Shown: positions 18,618-28,374, counted from the first letter of the stretch. The stretch is 64,000 nucleotides of DNA from Bacillota bacterium (GCA_023421115.1 JAEZUI010000049.1:1-64000), one strand, 5' to 3'. A program made the numbers and translations. Notes: generated by a model not told the origin, from the letters alone.

Positions 18618-19656
18618 TAGCTGTTACTCCATCCTTGTTTAATAAATCTATTGAATTTTCCTCTTCAATAAGCTTTCTCATTTTCACTTCTAAATCCAGT
18701 CCCTCTTTTTGAACTTTCATGTTTATAAATAATACGGTTATAAACACCAATATAAAAGGTTCTGCTATAGCAGAAGACATTTGAGCAAAGGCATTAACTA
18801 CGATATAGAGTGTATTGTTTACAACTGCCAGAAACATTGTCGCACCTAAAAGTAAAGCATTAAACAGATAGTAGAGCATAATTGCGAATATGCCTGAAAA
18901 TGCAATGTGCCAAAACTTCCTTTTGCCAAGATAAAAACTTCTTTTTATACTTTCAGATACCGATTTGCCCTCTATAACAATTATATTTGCTCCAAAAATA
19001 AGCTTTATCGCAAAAAAACCTATAGCTATAAAAACTCCGATAATTACTAAAAGCACTAAAAATATTATGACCACAGCCATCAAAACAGGAGGAAAATCCA
19101 TTGCTGAAATTGCTATGATAGGTACAATAATAGCTAACACCCCAACAATTATAGAAATGAAATATGCAGCGCCAAGAATCACTGCAAATATAACGGCATT
19201 TCCCATCATCTTTGGCATGAACCTAAAGCAATACTTTATAAGAGCTTTAACGTCTGAAAAAGAAGAAACCTTAACCTCACCGCTTATTGCATAATCATAT
19301 ATCATTTTTATTACTGCAGCATTCAAAACAAGCTTAATAGTTATTGAATAGACCAATTGAAGCATACTCATTAAGCCTGTTACCGTATTACCAAAAGCTG
19401 ATGTATCCCCTAGATAGCTTTCAAGCATTTCCGGTGAATAAACTCCATTAAACATATCCTTATACATGGTGAAAATACCAGACAACTGATTGTCAACCAA
19501 TATATTTGAGATTATTGAATTCAATACCGTCCAGGGAACATATAAAATAAGGGATAGCAAAACAATACCTTTAAAATTCTGTCTAAAGGCCTCCACTGAA
19601 TAATCAAGAACATCTCCAACATTCATAGGTTTTAAATCATTTCTTATTTCGTTCAT
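18610..19656 (-). CDS. Polytopic membrane protein, first gene of the MoxR operon
   Basis: This 348-residue protein has about six hydrophobic segments and the pattern of proteins with a glycerophosphodiesterase-type membrane domain (DYSVEAFRQNFKGIVLLSLILYVPW near 18-42; VIEGKSVSESIKRSFYLGKRKFWHI near 225-249). It has no phosphodiesterase catalytic domain. It leads the operon that continues with DUF4129, DUF4350, MoxR and DUF58, and might present or transport a membrane component. Function unknown. Confidence 0.75.
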   Translation of the reverse strand: MNEIRNDLKPMNVGDVLDYSVEAFRQNFKGIVLLSLILYVPWTVLNSIISNILVDNQLSGIFTMYKDMFNGVYSPEMLESYLGDTSAFGNTVTGLMSMLQLVYSITIKLVLNAAVIKMIYDYAISGEVKVSSFSDVKALIKYCFRFMPKMMGNAVIFAVILGAAYFISIIVGVLAIIVPIIAISAMDFPPVLMAVVIIFLVLLVIIGVFIAIGFFAIKLIFGANIIVIEGKSVSESIKRSFYLGKRKFWHIAFSGIFAIMLYYLFNALLLGATMFLAVVNNTLYIVVNAFAQMSSAIAEPFILVFITVLFINMKVQKEGLDLEVKMRKLIEEENSIDLLNKDGVTANE

Positions 19657-19677
19657 AATGACCTCACGTTCTGTAGT

Positions 19678-19743
19678 TTTGGAAATATAAAAAACAACTG
19701 GTCAATTGCCATTTCAAATAATCTGATTTACATTTTAAAATGG
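19678..19743 (+). repeat. MITE-A, partial copy
   Basis: The left half of MITE-A (AACAACTGGTCAATTGCC, ATTTCAAATAATCTGATTT) is present 20 bp upstream of the gene starting at 19656. The right half is replaced by unrelated AT-rich sequence. Confidence 0.65.
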
Positions 19744-19910
19744 GTTCATCATTATAAAATATCATATTTTGCTAATTTTTTCAACATCTCTGATTTTGCT
19801 AAATATTCCACGAATCACATTACTTATTAGTATTGCTAATTATTTTACAAAAAATCATTTTACCTTAGCTTGTTTGAAAAATTTTGTAAACGGCTCAAAA
19901 AAGCGAAAAA

Positions 19911-19947
19911 GAGTGAGCTAAAAGTAATAATCTTCTTTAACTCACTC
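19911..19947 (-). terminator. Terminator downstream of dacF
   Basis: GAGTGAGTTAAAG pairs with CTTTTAGCTCACTC on the minus strand, followed by TTTTTCGCTTTTTT. It closes the dacF transcript ahead of the MoxR operon. Confidence 0.75.
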
Positions 19948-19960
19948 AACACTATAACAT

Positions 19961-20062
19961 AAGGCCATTTCAAAAAATAACCTATACAAATTTAGTTCAC
20001 AAAGCCCATCAAATCAATTTTTTTGAAATGGCAATTGACCAGTTATTTTTTTGGAATCACCT
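19961..20062 (-). repeat. MITE-A, full copy (near-consensus)
   Basis: A complete 102-bp copy. The outer ends are AAGGCCATTTCAAAAAATAA and, at the other side, the reverse of AGGTGATTCCAAAAAAATAA; both are flanked by TA. An inner stem pairs GCCATTTCAAAAAA with TTTTTTGAAATGGC. It lies between the dacF stop codon and its terminator. Confidence 0.85.
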
Positions 20063-20115
20063 AAACTTCCCCTCTGGTATCGGCAATAAATACATTTCTA
20101 TATTTGTTCAGACCA

Positions 20116-21327
20116 TTAGTCTTTGCCGATGCTAAACCAGCTTTTAAACATTCTAAAAAAGAGTTTACCAAAGTTAGTTTTTTCCACATCTCTGTCCGAC
20201 ACAATATCAATTCGTGAAATTTCATTTTCATCTATCTTATATATAATTTCCCCTACTTTTTGCCCTGCCTTTACCGGAGCGGTTATTGTTTCATCTAAAT
20301 TCACTTGACGAGCTATCTTTGTCTTCTGTCCCCTCGGAAGGAGTACTTTGACATCATTTCCTATGACGGCACCAACTTTTGAAACAGTTCCCTTTTTAAC
20401 ACTAATGTCCGATACCAACTCACCCTTTTTGCTGATCTCGGCAGACTCATAATTGGCAAATCCATAATCAAGAAGTTTTCTAATTTCTGCAAATCTTGTA
20501 TTTGAATCCGGTTCGCCTAACACAACCGATATCAATCTCATATTGTTACGTGAAGCCGTAGCCGTCAAACAAAAGCCTGATGCTCTTGTAAAGCCTGTTT
20601 TCAAGCCATCACACCCGGTATAAAACTTTACAAGTCTATTTGTATTTGTCAAATCAAATTCACCGTTTCTAAAAGTATCTGTATAAATGGATGTATATTC
20701 CAATATTTTAGGATGTTTTGTTATAAGTTCCCTAGACATTATTGCAATATCTAATGCACTGCTAAAGTGGTCTACATCTGTCAGTCCGGTACAATCCCTA
20801 AATTGCGTATTCATCATACCAAGGTCTGCTGCCTTTTCGTTCATCTGTACTACAAACGCCTCTTCGCTTCCAGCCACAAGTTCTGCCAAAGAAACAGTGA
20901 CATCATTTGAAGAGTGAAGAGCAACTGCTTTTAAGGCATCATGAACAGAATACTGTTCGCCAGGTTCAATGTAAGCTTGTGATCCTCCCATTCCCGAAGC
21001 ATATTCGGATGCTGTAACCATGTCCTTTAGGCTTATTCTCCCTGAATCAATTGACTCCATACACAAAAGCATTGACATTACTTTTGTTACACTAGCGATG
21101 GGTAGTTTTTCATTGCTATTATTCTCTTGCAAAACCTGACCTGTTGACGCATCCATCAAAACATAGGCCTTTGCCTTGAGTTCCGAAACGCTAGTGCTTG
21201 CCATTATGCTATCAACAGTAGTTGGGTTATAAACCGGCTTTTCTTCTATTGCAAAAGCAACACCGTAAAAAGAACTAATTATAACACATATAATTACTAG
21301 ACACCTTAACAAACCCTTTCTTATCAA
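20116..21327 (-). CDS. dacF: D-alanyl-D-alanine carboxypeptidase (S11, DacF-like)
   Basis: This 403-residue penicillin-binding protein trims the terminal D-Ala from peptidoglycan stem peptides outside the membrane. A signal peptide ends near residue 27. The S11 motifs are complete: SVTK with Ser79 and Lys82, SSN at 139-141, KTG at 243-245. The C-terminal domain (about 300-385) is the PBP5-type beta region, with a weak amphipathic anchor at the end. The only plausible start is a TTG at 21327 behind GGGGGGAATATACA. In many spore formers dacF lies beside deoB/pdp genes, as here. Confidence 0.93.
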   Translation of the reverse strand: MIRKGLLRCLVIICVIISSFYGVAFAIEEKPVYNPTTVDSIMASTSVSELKAKAYVLMDASTGQVLQENNSNEKLPIASVTKVMSMLLCMESIDSGRISLKDMVTASEYASGMGGSQAYIEPGEQYSVHDALKAVALHSSNDVTVSLAELVAGSEEAFVVQMNEKAADLGMMNTQFRDCTGLTDVDHFSSALDIAIMSRELITKHPKILEYTSIYTDTFRNGEFDLTNTNRLVKFYTGCDGLKTGFTRASGFCLTATASRNNMRLISVVLGEPDSNTRFAEIRKLLDYGFANYESAEISKKGELVSDISVKKGTVSKVGAVIGNDVKVLLPRGQKTKIARQVNLDETITAPVKAGQKVGEIIYKIDENEISRIDIVSDRDVEKTNFGKLFFRMFKSWFSIGKD

Positions 21328-21463
21328 TGTATATTCCCCCCAATTAGTTTTCTTTAAGCCATTATAAAAATAACCTTATTAGATTTTTATGCAGAAAACC
21401 AATTGTATATGCACACACCTTTTTAACATTAAATTCCATATTGTAAAAATGTTAAAATGCACT

Positions 21464-21565
21464 AAGGCCATTTCAAAAAATAACCTATACAATAATTAAG
21501 TAGCAAAGCCCATTAAATAAGATTTTTTGGAATGGCGATTGCAAAGTTTTTTTGGGGAATCACCT
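21464..21565 (-). repeat. MITE-A, full copy abutting the pdp stop codon
   Basis: A full-length copy (AAGGCCATTTCAAAAAATAA at one end, the reverse of AGGTGATTCC at the other), flanked by TA on both sides. The stop codon TAG of the nucleoside phosphorylase gene overlaps the element's edge (GAA TAG GTG ATT), so the insertion sits exactly at the 3' end of the gene. Confidence 0.85.
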
Positions 21566-22865
21566 ATTCAACATTAGAAAGAATTAAGGGTCTTAGCGGC
21601 TCTACCGAATCGGATAGTATAAGACTCTTTTTCAAGGTTTCAAGAGCTTGATTAATTTTTTCGTTGTCATCGGCATAAAGGGTCGCTATAAGGTCTCCCT
21701 TTCTTATAGACATTCCTGTTTTCTTATTAAGCTTTATACCCGCCGAATAATCAATAACACTATCTTTTGTTTCCCTTCCCGCACCTAGAATCATAGATGA
21801 AATGCCCAACATATCGGTTTTAACTCTTTCTAGATAACAATCCTGTCCGGAGGTAAGCTCATATACATGCTTAGGCTTTTTGAAAAGATCATAATTATCA
21901 ATAACATCAGGGTTTCCTCCCTGCATTTCAATCATTTCAGCCAATTTGTTCAACGCCTGTCTGTTTTCAATTACTTCCTTAGCTCTATTTTCACAATAAT
22001 CTCTATCACCCATTTCAGCAAGTTCCAGCATCTTTGAGGCCAAACTTAGAGATACCTCCTCAAGATCTTTAGGTCCATTTCCTTTTAAAGTCTCGATAGC
22101 CTCAATAACCTCAAGAGAATTGCCAATTGCACTTCCAAGGGGAATATCCATGTCGGTAACTATCGCAACAGTTTTTCTTCCTAAATTATTACCTATCTTT
22201 ACCATTGTTTCAGCTAACTCTACCGACTTCTCTACAGTCTTCATAAAGGCACCGCTTCCGGTCTTCACATCAAGGACTATTCTATCGGCACCACAGGCAA
22301 TCTTTTTACTCATAATACTGCTCGCAATCAACGCAATACTGTTAACTGTCGCCGTAACATCTCTAAGTGCATATAACTTTTTGTCTGCCGGTGCAAGGTT
22401 TCCTGTTTGTCCTGCCACTGAAATACCCACTTTATTTACGTTATCTATAAATTCCTTCTTTGTAAGGGCAGTCTTAAAGCCCGGGATAGACTCGAGTTTG
22501 TCTATCGTACCTCCGGTATGCCCAAGTCCTCTACCGGACATTTTTGCAACCGGCACTCCACAGGCAGCTACAATCGGGCCTAATATAAGAGTCGTCTTAT
22601 CCCCTACACCTCCTGTGCTGTGCTTATCTATCTTTATACCGTCTATAGGAGAAAGATCTATTACATCACCGGAATTAGCCATAATTTCGGTTAAGTCTGC
22701 GATTTCTCTCTCATTCATACCCTTTAAAAATATAGCCATAAGCAAAGCTGACACTTGATAGTCGGGTATCAATTCGTCACAATAATTCTTAATGAAATAA
22801 CCTATTTCAGCATAACTTAATTCTTTTCCGTCACGCTTTTTCTCAATCACATCATACATTCTCAT
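21564..22865 (-). CDS. pdp: Pyrimidine-nucleoside phosphorylase
   Basis: This 433-residue enzyme splits uridine, thymidine and deoxyuridine with phosphate to the base and (deoxy)ribose-1-phosphate. The family signature KHSTGGVGDK is at about 80-89 and SGRGLGHTGGTIDKLE at about 107-122, and the C-terminal alpha/beta domain is complete. The ATG at 22865 gives MRMYDVIEKKRDG, as in characterised homologues, with GGGGTG 6 bases upstream; the upstream GTG is part of that site. It lies 14 bp behind deoB, which converts the sugar phosphate it produces. Confidence 0.94.
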   Translation of the reverse strand: MRMYDVIEKKRDGKELSYAEIGYFIKNYCDELIPDYQVSALLMAIFLKGMNEREIADLTEIMANSGDVIDLSPIDGIKIDKHSTGGVGDKTTLILGPIVAACGVPVAKMSGRGLGHTGGTIDKLESIPGFKTALTKKEFIDNVNKVGISVAGQTGNLAPADKKLYALRDVTATVNSIALIASSIMSKKIACGADRIVLDVKTGSGAFMKTVEKSVELAETMVKIGNNLGRKTVAIVTDMDIPLGSAIGNSLEVIEAIETLKGNGPKDLEEVSLSLASKMLELAEMGDRDYCENRAKEVIENRQALNKLAEMIEMQGGNPDVIDNYDLFKKPKHVYELTSGQDCYLERVKTDMLGISSMILGAGRETKDSVIDYSAGIKLNKKTGMSIRKGDLIATLYADDNEKINQALETLKKSLILSDSVEPLRPLILSNVE

Positions 22866-22879
22866 GTAAAACACCCCTT

Positions 22880-24049
22880 TTAGGCTTTTATTTTATCAAA
22901 AAAGCTTTCTCCCGACAATTCGCCGGTAATTTCAAGATACTGGGCTATTGTAGTTGCAATATCGGAAAATGAGCTTCTTGTCCCCAAATTGATGTTTTGC
23001 TTGAGCCCTTTGCCATAGACCAACAGAGGAACGTATTCCCTTGAATGATCTGTACTCTCTGTTGTAGGATCACAGCCGTGATCTGCTGTAATGAAAAGAA
23101 TATCCTCATCCTTTAGTGCTTTTAATATATCCGGAAGCCTATTGTCGAATTCAACAAGTGCCTTTGCATAGCCCTCAACATCATTTCTGTGTCCATAAAG
23201 CATGTCAAAGTCTACAAGATTTGTAAACAATATTCCCGCAAAATTCTCATTAAGATACTCTAGAGTTTTATCAACACCCTCGGAATTGCTATGGGTATGT
23301 ACTGCATGAGTAATCCCTCGTTTGCTGAATATGTCCTCTATTTTCCCAACAGCTCTCACCTCAAACCCCTTATCCTTTGCATAATCCAAAATAGTCTTTC
23401 CTATAGGCTCTAATGAAAAATCCTTTCTTCTTTCAGTTCTCTTGTATTCTCCGCTGTTTCCTGCAAACGGTCTGGCAATTACTCTTCCCACTGCATGCTT
23501 TCCTTTTAGAAGTTCTCGTGCCTTACTACACATTTCATAAAGCCTTTCAATACTTATCACGTCTTCATGGGCTGCAATTTGGAAAACACTGTCCGCAGAG
23601 GTATAAACTATAGGATATCCTGTCTTTACATGTTCATCACCTAATGTCTTTATTATCTCCGTTCCAGAGGCGGCCACATTGCCAATTACTCTTGTATTAA
23701 CAGCTTTTTTAAAGGCCTCTATTATCTCTTTTGGAAACCCCTTTGGATAGACTGGAAAAGGTTTTTCAAGAATAATTCCCGAAAGTTCCCAATGACCCGT
23801 CGTAGTATCTTTTCCGGCAGATTTTTCAGCCATTCTACCGTAACATCCTTTTGGGTTGTTTGCAGCCTGTATGCCCTCCATATTCTCTATGTTACCTAAA
23901 CCTAACTGTTGAAGATTTGGAAGTGAAAAATCCTTAATATGAGCTGCAATATTTGCTATGGTATTACTTCCCTTATCTCCATACTTATGTGCATCGGGCA
24001 ATTCCCCCATACCAACACTGTCTAAAACAATTATTATGGCTCTTTTCAT
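22880..24049 (-). CDS. deoB: Phosphopentomutase
   Basis: This 389-residue enzyme interconverts ribose-1-phosphate or deoxyribose-1-phosphate and the 5-phosphates, feeding salvaged nucleoside sugars into central metabolism. Alkaline-phosphatase superfamily features are complete: metal-binding DSVGMGELPDA at 10-20, the phosphorylated threonine in DTTTGHWE at 81-88, NLVDFDMLYGHRND, and TADHGCDPT...DHSRE. The ATG at 24049 follows an AAGGAG site. It is transcribed with pdp. Confidence 0.96.
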   Translation of the reverse strand: MKRAIIIVLDSVGMGELPDAHKYGDKGSNTIANIAAHIKDFSLPNLQQLGLGNIENMEGIQAANNPKGCYGRMAEKSAGKDTTTGHWELSGIILEKPFPVYPKGFPKEIIEAFKKAVNTRVIGNVAASGTEIIKTLGDEHVKTGYPIVYTSADSVFQIAAHEDVISIERLYEMCSKARELLKGKHAVGRVIARPFAGNSGEYKRTERRKDFSLEPIGKTILDYAKDKGFEVRAVGKIEDIFSKRGITHAVHTHSNSEGVDKTLEYLNENFAGILFTNLVDFDMLYGHRNDVEGYAKALVEFDNRLPDILKALKDEDILFITADHGCDPTTESTDHSREYVPLLVYGKGLKQNINLGTRSSFSDIATTIAQYLEITGELSGESFFDKIKA

Positions 24050-24095
24050 TTTATTTTTCTCCTTGTGTAAAAGTTTTAGTTACTTGAAAACATGC

Positions 24096-24126
24096 AAAAA
24101 AGTAAGATATTCCTATCTTACTTTTT
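24096..24126 (-). terminator. Terminator between xerD-like gene and deoB
   Basis: A near-perfect palindrome (AAAAAGTAAGATA, TTCC loop, TATCTTACTTTTT) with T-tracts in both directions. Both neighbours run on the minus strand, so it ends the recombinase transcript. Confidence 0.8.
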
Positions 24127-24201
24127 ACACATCATATTTAATACTCTTCGATAATTCAATAATTCAATTATTGCAAAATTATATTGGTTTGTCTAGATGT
24201 C

Positions 24202-25086
24202 TTATGCCCTTGGATGAGTCTTTTTATATACTTCTTTAATCCTGTTCTTCGCAATTTGTGCATAAACTTGTGTTGATGAAATATCAGAATGCCCTAACAT
24301 CTCTTGTATAGATCTTAAATCAGCTCCATTTTCCAAAAGATGTGCTGCAAAGGAGTGCCGCAATGTGTGTGGAGTAATATCCTTATTTATCTTTGCTAGA
24401 TTTTTGTACTGTTTGATTATTTTCCAAAAACCTTGTCTGGTAAGTCTTTTACCGTTTACATTGACAAATAATGCTTTTTCATCGTTTCTTTGAATCAATA
24501 GCCCTCTCGATTTTGACATATACTCGTTTATCGCTTGAATTGAGAGAGATCCTATAGGAATCATTCTCTCCCTGGTTCCCTTATTGCACTTTATGAATCC
24601 CATATCCACATTTACGTCTGTAACGTTAAGACATATCAATTCAGATACCCTAATACCTGTAGCATACAATAATTCAAGCATAGCTTTGTCTCTAAATCCT
24701 TTCAAATCATCGCATTTAGGCTGATCAAGCAAGAGTTCTACTTCTTTCGTCGAAAGAATTTGAGGTAATTTCTTTTCCACCTTAGGTGATTCAAGCTCCT
24801 CAGTGGGATCACCCCCAATTACACCATTCTTTGTTAGATACTGATAAAACGATCTAATTGATGCAAGATTCCTAGATATAGTCGAAGTTGCACGTCCCTT
24901 CTTTTGCAGATGCAGGAGGTAAGTAATCACAGTAGTTTTATTGGTATTTGCAATGCTATTTATTTTTATACCGATCAAATATGTAATATACTGCTCAATG
25001 TCCCTCCTATAAGACTGTAAGGTATTTAGCGACAAACGCTTATCTTTCTCTAAAAAAGTGAGAAATTTTAAAACCAAATCTTCCAT
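24202..25086 (-). CDS. xerD: XerD-like tyrosine recombinase
   Basis: This 294-residue site-specific recombinase has the N-terminal SAM-like core-binding domain (1-95) and the catalytic domain with all expected residues: R146 (ATGIRVSEL), K169, H240 and R243 (HTLRHS), H266 (LGHSDI) and nucleophile Y275. Length and context (between spoIIM/nudix and deoB/pdp/dacF) match the chromosomal XerD, which resolves chromosome dimers at dif with XerC, rather than a mobile-element integrase. No dif site was identified in the window. The ATG follows GGAAGTAGGG. Confidence 0.88.
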   Translation of the reverse strand: MEDLVLKFLTFLEKDKRLSLNTLQSYRRDIEQYITYLIGIKINSIANTNKTTVITYLLHLQKKGRATSTISRNLASIRSFYQYLTKNGVIGGDPTEELESPKVEKKLPQILSTKEVELLLDQPKCDDLKGFRDKAMLELLYATGIRVSELICLNVTDVNVDMGFIKCNKGTRERMIPIGSLSIQAINEYMSKSRGLLIQRNDEKALFVNVNGKRLTRQGFWKIIKQYKNLAKINKDITPHTLRHSFAAHLLENGADLRSIQEMLGHSDISSTQVYAQIAKNRIKEVYKKTHPRA

Positions 25087-25397
25087 TTTTTACCCTACTT
25101 CCTCTCTTCTTAATAAATAATATATAAATAACCCTAAAACCTTTATCATTTCCAATTGTATAAATCCTTACTATTATACTAGAAAAATTGCTCCTTGTAC
25201 AATATTTTCCACGTATCTTGATATAGTTTGGATTGTTGACTAAATTTTTACAGTGATTTTTGTGCAATAAATACAAATATATGCTTATATGAAATTATAA
25301 CCATATTCATATATGTATTGTCAACACATTATACCATTATTATACAACTTGTTTGGTATTTGTTAAAGCTTTTTCTATAATTTTCTATTATTCCAAA
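25087..25397. other. AT-rich intergenic region
   Basis: About 310 bp between the recombinase and spoIIM. Open frames here overlap the recombinase start and lack ribosome sites. I see no hairpin with a T-run and no recognised element. Confidence 0.5.
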
Positions 25398-26036
25398 CTA
25401 AAACATTTTTGATGAAATTATCCTGATACATACAGGAGTAATATAGGATTCAACCAATATACCGCCAAATATAAAGCATGAGAAGAACGCTGTCGTAATT
25501 GAGTATGTAACAAATCCCGTCTTTAAGTTCTCCTTATTTCCACGCTTGATTGACCTGCTTCGAATTATATTAAGCGAGAAATTGATACCGTTAACTCCTA
25601 AAGCTATAATACAGGGTATAATTATTATTTCCTTCGGTACGATACTAAATAGAGTAAAAAGCACTCCCTTTAATCCCATCAAGTCAATTATAAACCCCGA
25701 AGTAAAACCTGTTATGAAGCCTCTTACACCAATAAAAAAATATATAAGAGGTATCCCTATTATAGTTACTCCAAGTGCCCACATTACCACAATAAGCCTT
25801 GCGTTATCAATAATTGATATCTGTAGTATTTCGTTACTGTCAACCCTCTGATTTTCAAAAAGCTCTAAAAAGCCTTGAAAGTAATTTGTAAGCTCTGTTC
25901 TTTGAATTGAACTTAAACCGTTTACAGTAAATGCTCCTGCTGACACTCCTGTTACGAAAGTCAAAAACAGAAACAAATAAGTATTTTTATTCTTCTTCAC
26001 ATGTTCCATCATTGTGGTACGTATTTTTGTTATCAC
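25398..26036 (-). CDS. spoIIM: Stage II sporulation protein M
   Basis: This 212-residue membrane protein has five predicted helices and the SpoIIM pattern (NARLIVVMWALGVTIIGIPLIYFFIGVRGF near 77-106). In Bacillus SpoIIM, SpoIID and SpoIIP form the peptidoglycan-remodelling complex that drives engulfment of the forespore. A GTG at 26036 follows GAGGGG at 6 bases and is the best start. Its place between the nudix hydrolase and the recombinase is common in clostridia. Confidence 0.93.
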   Translation of the reverse strand: MITKIRTTMMEHVKKNKNTYLFLFLTFVTGVSAGAFTVNGLSSIQRTELTNYFQGFLELFENQRVDSNEILQISIIDNARLIVVMWALGVTIIGIPLIYFFIGVRGFITGFTSGFIIDLMGLKGVLFTLFSIVPKEIIIIPCIIALGVNGINFSLNIIRSRSIKRGNKENLKTGFVTYSITTAFFSCFIFGGILVESYITPVCIRIISSKMF

Positions 26037-26229
26037 ATTTATCCCCTCTTAATTTGGCATCTTTTTCTTTATAATGCTTTCTGATATTGATATATACAGC
26101 TTGTGTTACGGGGCACCTTAACAATATCTATTTAATTACTTAATCCTAATTAATTCTATGACGATAAAAACAAAAAAATTACAATACAAATTAATGTATT
26201 GTAAACTTTACTTAAGGAATAACTAATAT

Positions 26230-26778
26230 TTATAATTTTATCTCACCTTTAACTAATTTATCTGCCATTAGAATTCCTATTATGGTCTTTGCATCGGTGA
26301 TTTGATTTTTCATTATCATTTCAATCAGCTTACTAACCGTGTATTTCTCAGCAGATATGAATTCATCCTCATCGGCACAGGATTCTCCTTCATATAAATC
26401 TCTAGCTACGTACATATGCAATACTTCATTGCTGAACCCCGGAGCACTGTGTATATCAATCAAATGCTTTATATCCTTAGTATCAAGCCCTGTTTCTTCC
26501 TTTAGTTCTCGTTTTGCACAATCAAGAGGGTCTTCTCCCTTATCAAGCTTTCCTGCCGGAATCTCTAAAGATTCCTGATCAATAGGTTTTCTGAATTGCC
26601 TCACCATATAAATTTGTCCATCCTCCGTGATCGGAATTACAACCGAGGCTCCCGGATGTAATACTACATCACGGGTTGCCTCTTTTCCATTTGGAAGCAT
26701 GACACTCCAAGATTCCACATCTATAATATTACCTTTATATATCTGCTTTTTAGATATTGTTTTTTCTTCATAATTCAC
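26230..26778 (-). CDS. nudF: ADP-ribose pyrophosphatase (NUDIX)
   Basis: This 182-residue NUDIX hydrolase has a complete Nudix box at 76-98 (GKLDKGED, then REL, EETGL). The surrounding sequence (VVIPITEDGQIYMVRQFRKPIDQESLEIPAG) is that of the ADP-ribose pyrophosphatase subgroup, which cleaves ADP-ribose to AMP and ribose-5-phosphate. The start is GTG at 26778 behind GGAGGTG. It follows the RNase H gene by 13 bp on the same strand, suggesting one transcript. Confidence 0.9.
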   Translation of the reverse strand: MNYEEKTISKKQIYKGNIIDVESWSVMLPNGKEATRDVVLHPGASVVIPITEDGQIYMVRQFRKPIDQESLEIPAGKLDKGEDPLDCAKRELKEETGLDTKDIKHLIDIHSAPGFSNEVLHMYVARDLYEGESCADEDEFISAEKYTVSKLIEMIMKNQITDAKTIIGILMADKLVKGEIKL

Positions 26779-26791
26779 GCTAACACCTCCG

Positions 26792-27232
26792 TCATAGTCT
26801 GTTCTTTTTTATTTCACCCGTTGCTAGAAGGTCACATCTATTATTATACTCATTGTCTGAATGCCCCTTGACCTTTATCCATTTTATGTTATGGATATTG
26901 TTCAATCGATCAAGTTCTTTCCATAATTCTATATTTTTTACCTCTTCCTTGCTGGAATTTCTCCAACCGTTAAATTTCCAGTTTCTGACCCAGTTCTGAT
27001 TAAAACCGTTTACCAAGTATGCACTGTCACTGTATAGTTCAACCTCACAAGGTTCCTTCAAAACCTTTAAGGCTTCAATGGCAGCCTTAAGTTCCATTTT
27101 ATTGTTGGTAGTATCTTTTTCAAAGCCCGATATCTCTTTTTCCACTTCACCATACTTTAATACTGCACCCCATCCTCCATCTCCCGGATTACCGGAGCAA
27201 GCACCATCAGTGTATATTATTACTCTCTTCAT
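26792..27232 (-). CDS. rnhA: Ribonuclease HI
   Basis: This 146-residue type 1 RNase H cuts RNA in RNA-DNA hybrids. The catalytic acids are visible as D9 (YTDGACSGNPG), E47 (NKMEL), D69 (YSDSAY) and the late Asp in NNRCDLLA near 133; a conserved KGHS loop precedes it. The ATG at 27232 follows AAGGAG; an upstream GTG at 27238 lies inside that site. Confidence 0.94.
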   Translation of the reverse strand: MKRVIIYTDGACSGNPGDGGWGAVLKYGEVEKEISGFEKDTTNNKMELKAAIEALKVLKEPCEVELYSDSAYLVNGFNQNWVRNWKFNGWRNSSKEEVKNIELWKELDRLNNIHNIKWIKVKGHSDNEYNNRCDLLATGEIKKNRL

Positions 27233-27279
27233 AAACACTCCTTTTATAAATCACCTTAGGAAGTTTTTTTCGTTATCCC

Positions 27280-28095
27280 TTACTCAAATTTTTTCCCGAT
27301 TTCCTTAGCTTTCTTTGTGCACTCGTCCATAGCTTCAATTACCGCATACCTGAATCTATTCTTTTCTAGTGTACTAACTGCTTCGATAGTTGTCCCTCCA
27401 GGGGAGCACACCATATCTTTCAGCTCTCCGGGATGTTTTCCTGTTTCGAGCACCATCTTTGCTGAGCCAAGTAGGGCTTGAGCCGCCAATTTATAAGATA
27501 AATTTCTAGGCAATCCCGACAATACAGCCGCGTCCGCCATGGCCTCTATAAACATAAATACATATGCAGGACTGCTGCTAGTGAGTGCTGTAACTTCACT
27601 CATCAATTTTTCGTCAAGTAATTCTGCCTTTCCGAAGCACCCGAATATCTTCATTACATAGTCTAACTCGTCCTTACTTACATTATTATCTGGTGAAACC
27701 AGCGTCATACCTTCTCCCACTAGTGCAGGAGTGTTTGGCATTGTACGTATCACCTTTTTATCTTCGCCTATAAGCTTTTTGTAGAACTTTACTGGAACTC
27801 CAACAGCAACAGAAACAAGGATTTTTTTACTGTCAAACGAATTTTTGCATTTTTCAAGTACTGATTCAATCATGTTGGGTTTTACAGCAAGTATTATAAT
27901 GTCACAATTCTCAACAACTTCATTTTCACTCTTTGATAGGTTTATACCTATCTCTGCTTGGAGTTTTGAGAGTTTTTCTACATCTACATCATAAACATGT
28001 ATTTTGTCCGACTTTAAAATATTAGATTGAGCTATGCTTCTTATCATTGCATATCCCATATTTCCGGCACCGATAAAACCTATTGTCCAATCCAT
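27280..28095 (-). CDS. proC: Pyrroline-5-carboxylate reductase
   Basis: This 271-residue enzyme reduces 1-pyrroline-5-carboxylate to proline with NAD(P)H. The Rossmann nucleotide motif GFIGAGNMG lies at the N-terminus, VKPNMIESVL near 77, RTMPNTPALVGEGMT near 120, and the C-terminal signature LKDMVCSPGGTTIEAV near 232 is intact. The ATG at 28095 follows GGAGGATTTT; the longer frame to 28170 has no support. Confidence 0.95.
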   Translation of the reverse strand: MDWTIGFIGAGNMGYAMIRSIAQSNILKSDKIHVYDVDVEKLSKLQAEIGINLSKSENEVVENCDIIILAVKPNMIESVLEKCKNSFDSKKILVSVAVGVPVKFYKKLIGEDKKVIRTMPNTPALVGEGMTLVSPDNNVSKDELDYVMKIFGCFGKAELLDEKLMSEVTALTSSSPAYVFMFIEAMADAAVLSGLPRNLSYKLAAQALLGSAKMVLETGKHPGELKDMVCSPGGTTIEAVSTLEKNRFRYAVIEAMDECTKKAKEIGKKFE

Positions 28096-28216
28096 AAAAT
28101 CCTCCTTAAGTAAACTTTTTTTGCTTGCCTTTGACTTTATCTTTAAATATATTATCATAAATTTCATCACATAAATAAAAAATTTAATATTTTTTTATTT
28201 TAACAAAAATAACCCA

Positions 28217-28245
28217 TTGACATAAATTTTATCCTGTTGTATACT
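28217..28245 (+). promoter_or_regulatory. Sigma-A promoter of tRNA-Trp
   Basis: TTGACA at 28217-28222 and TATACT at 28240-28245 are separated by exactly 17 bp, 13 bp before the mature tRNA. A near-consensus housekeeping promoter. Confidence 0.85.
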
Positions 28246-28258
28246 ATAAAAGCGCCGA

Positions 28259-28333
<75 letters not shown>

Positions 28334-28339
28334 GATTAT

Positions 28340-28366
28340 AAAGCCATGGTTTGTACCATGGCTTTT
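28340..28366 (+). terminator. Terminator of tRNA-Trp
   Basis: AAAGCCATGG and CCATGGCTTT pair around TTTGTA and end in a short T-run. It also lies just past the stop of the convergent sensor kinase gene and may serve both directions. Confidence 0.75.
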
Positions 28367-28374
28367 ATGTTGTT

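Noticed and set aside
24202..25086. Integrase of a mobile element
   Set aside because: Context with spoIIM, nudix, deoB and dacF is the conserved chromosomal one, and no attachment repeats or phage genes flank it.
25040..25276. 78-codon frame upstream of and overlapping the xerD-like gene
   Set aside because: Basic, low-complexity translation with no ribosome site; overlaps a well-supported start.
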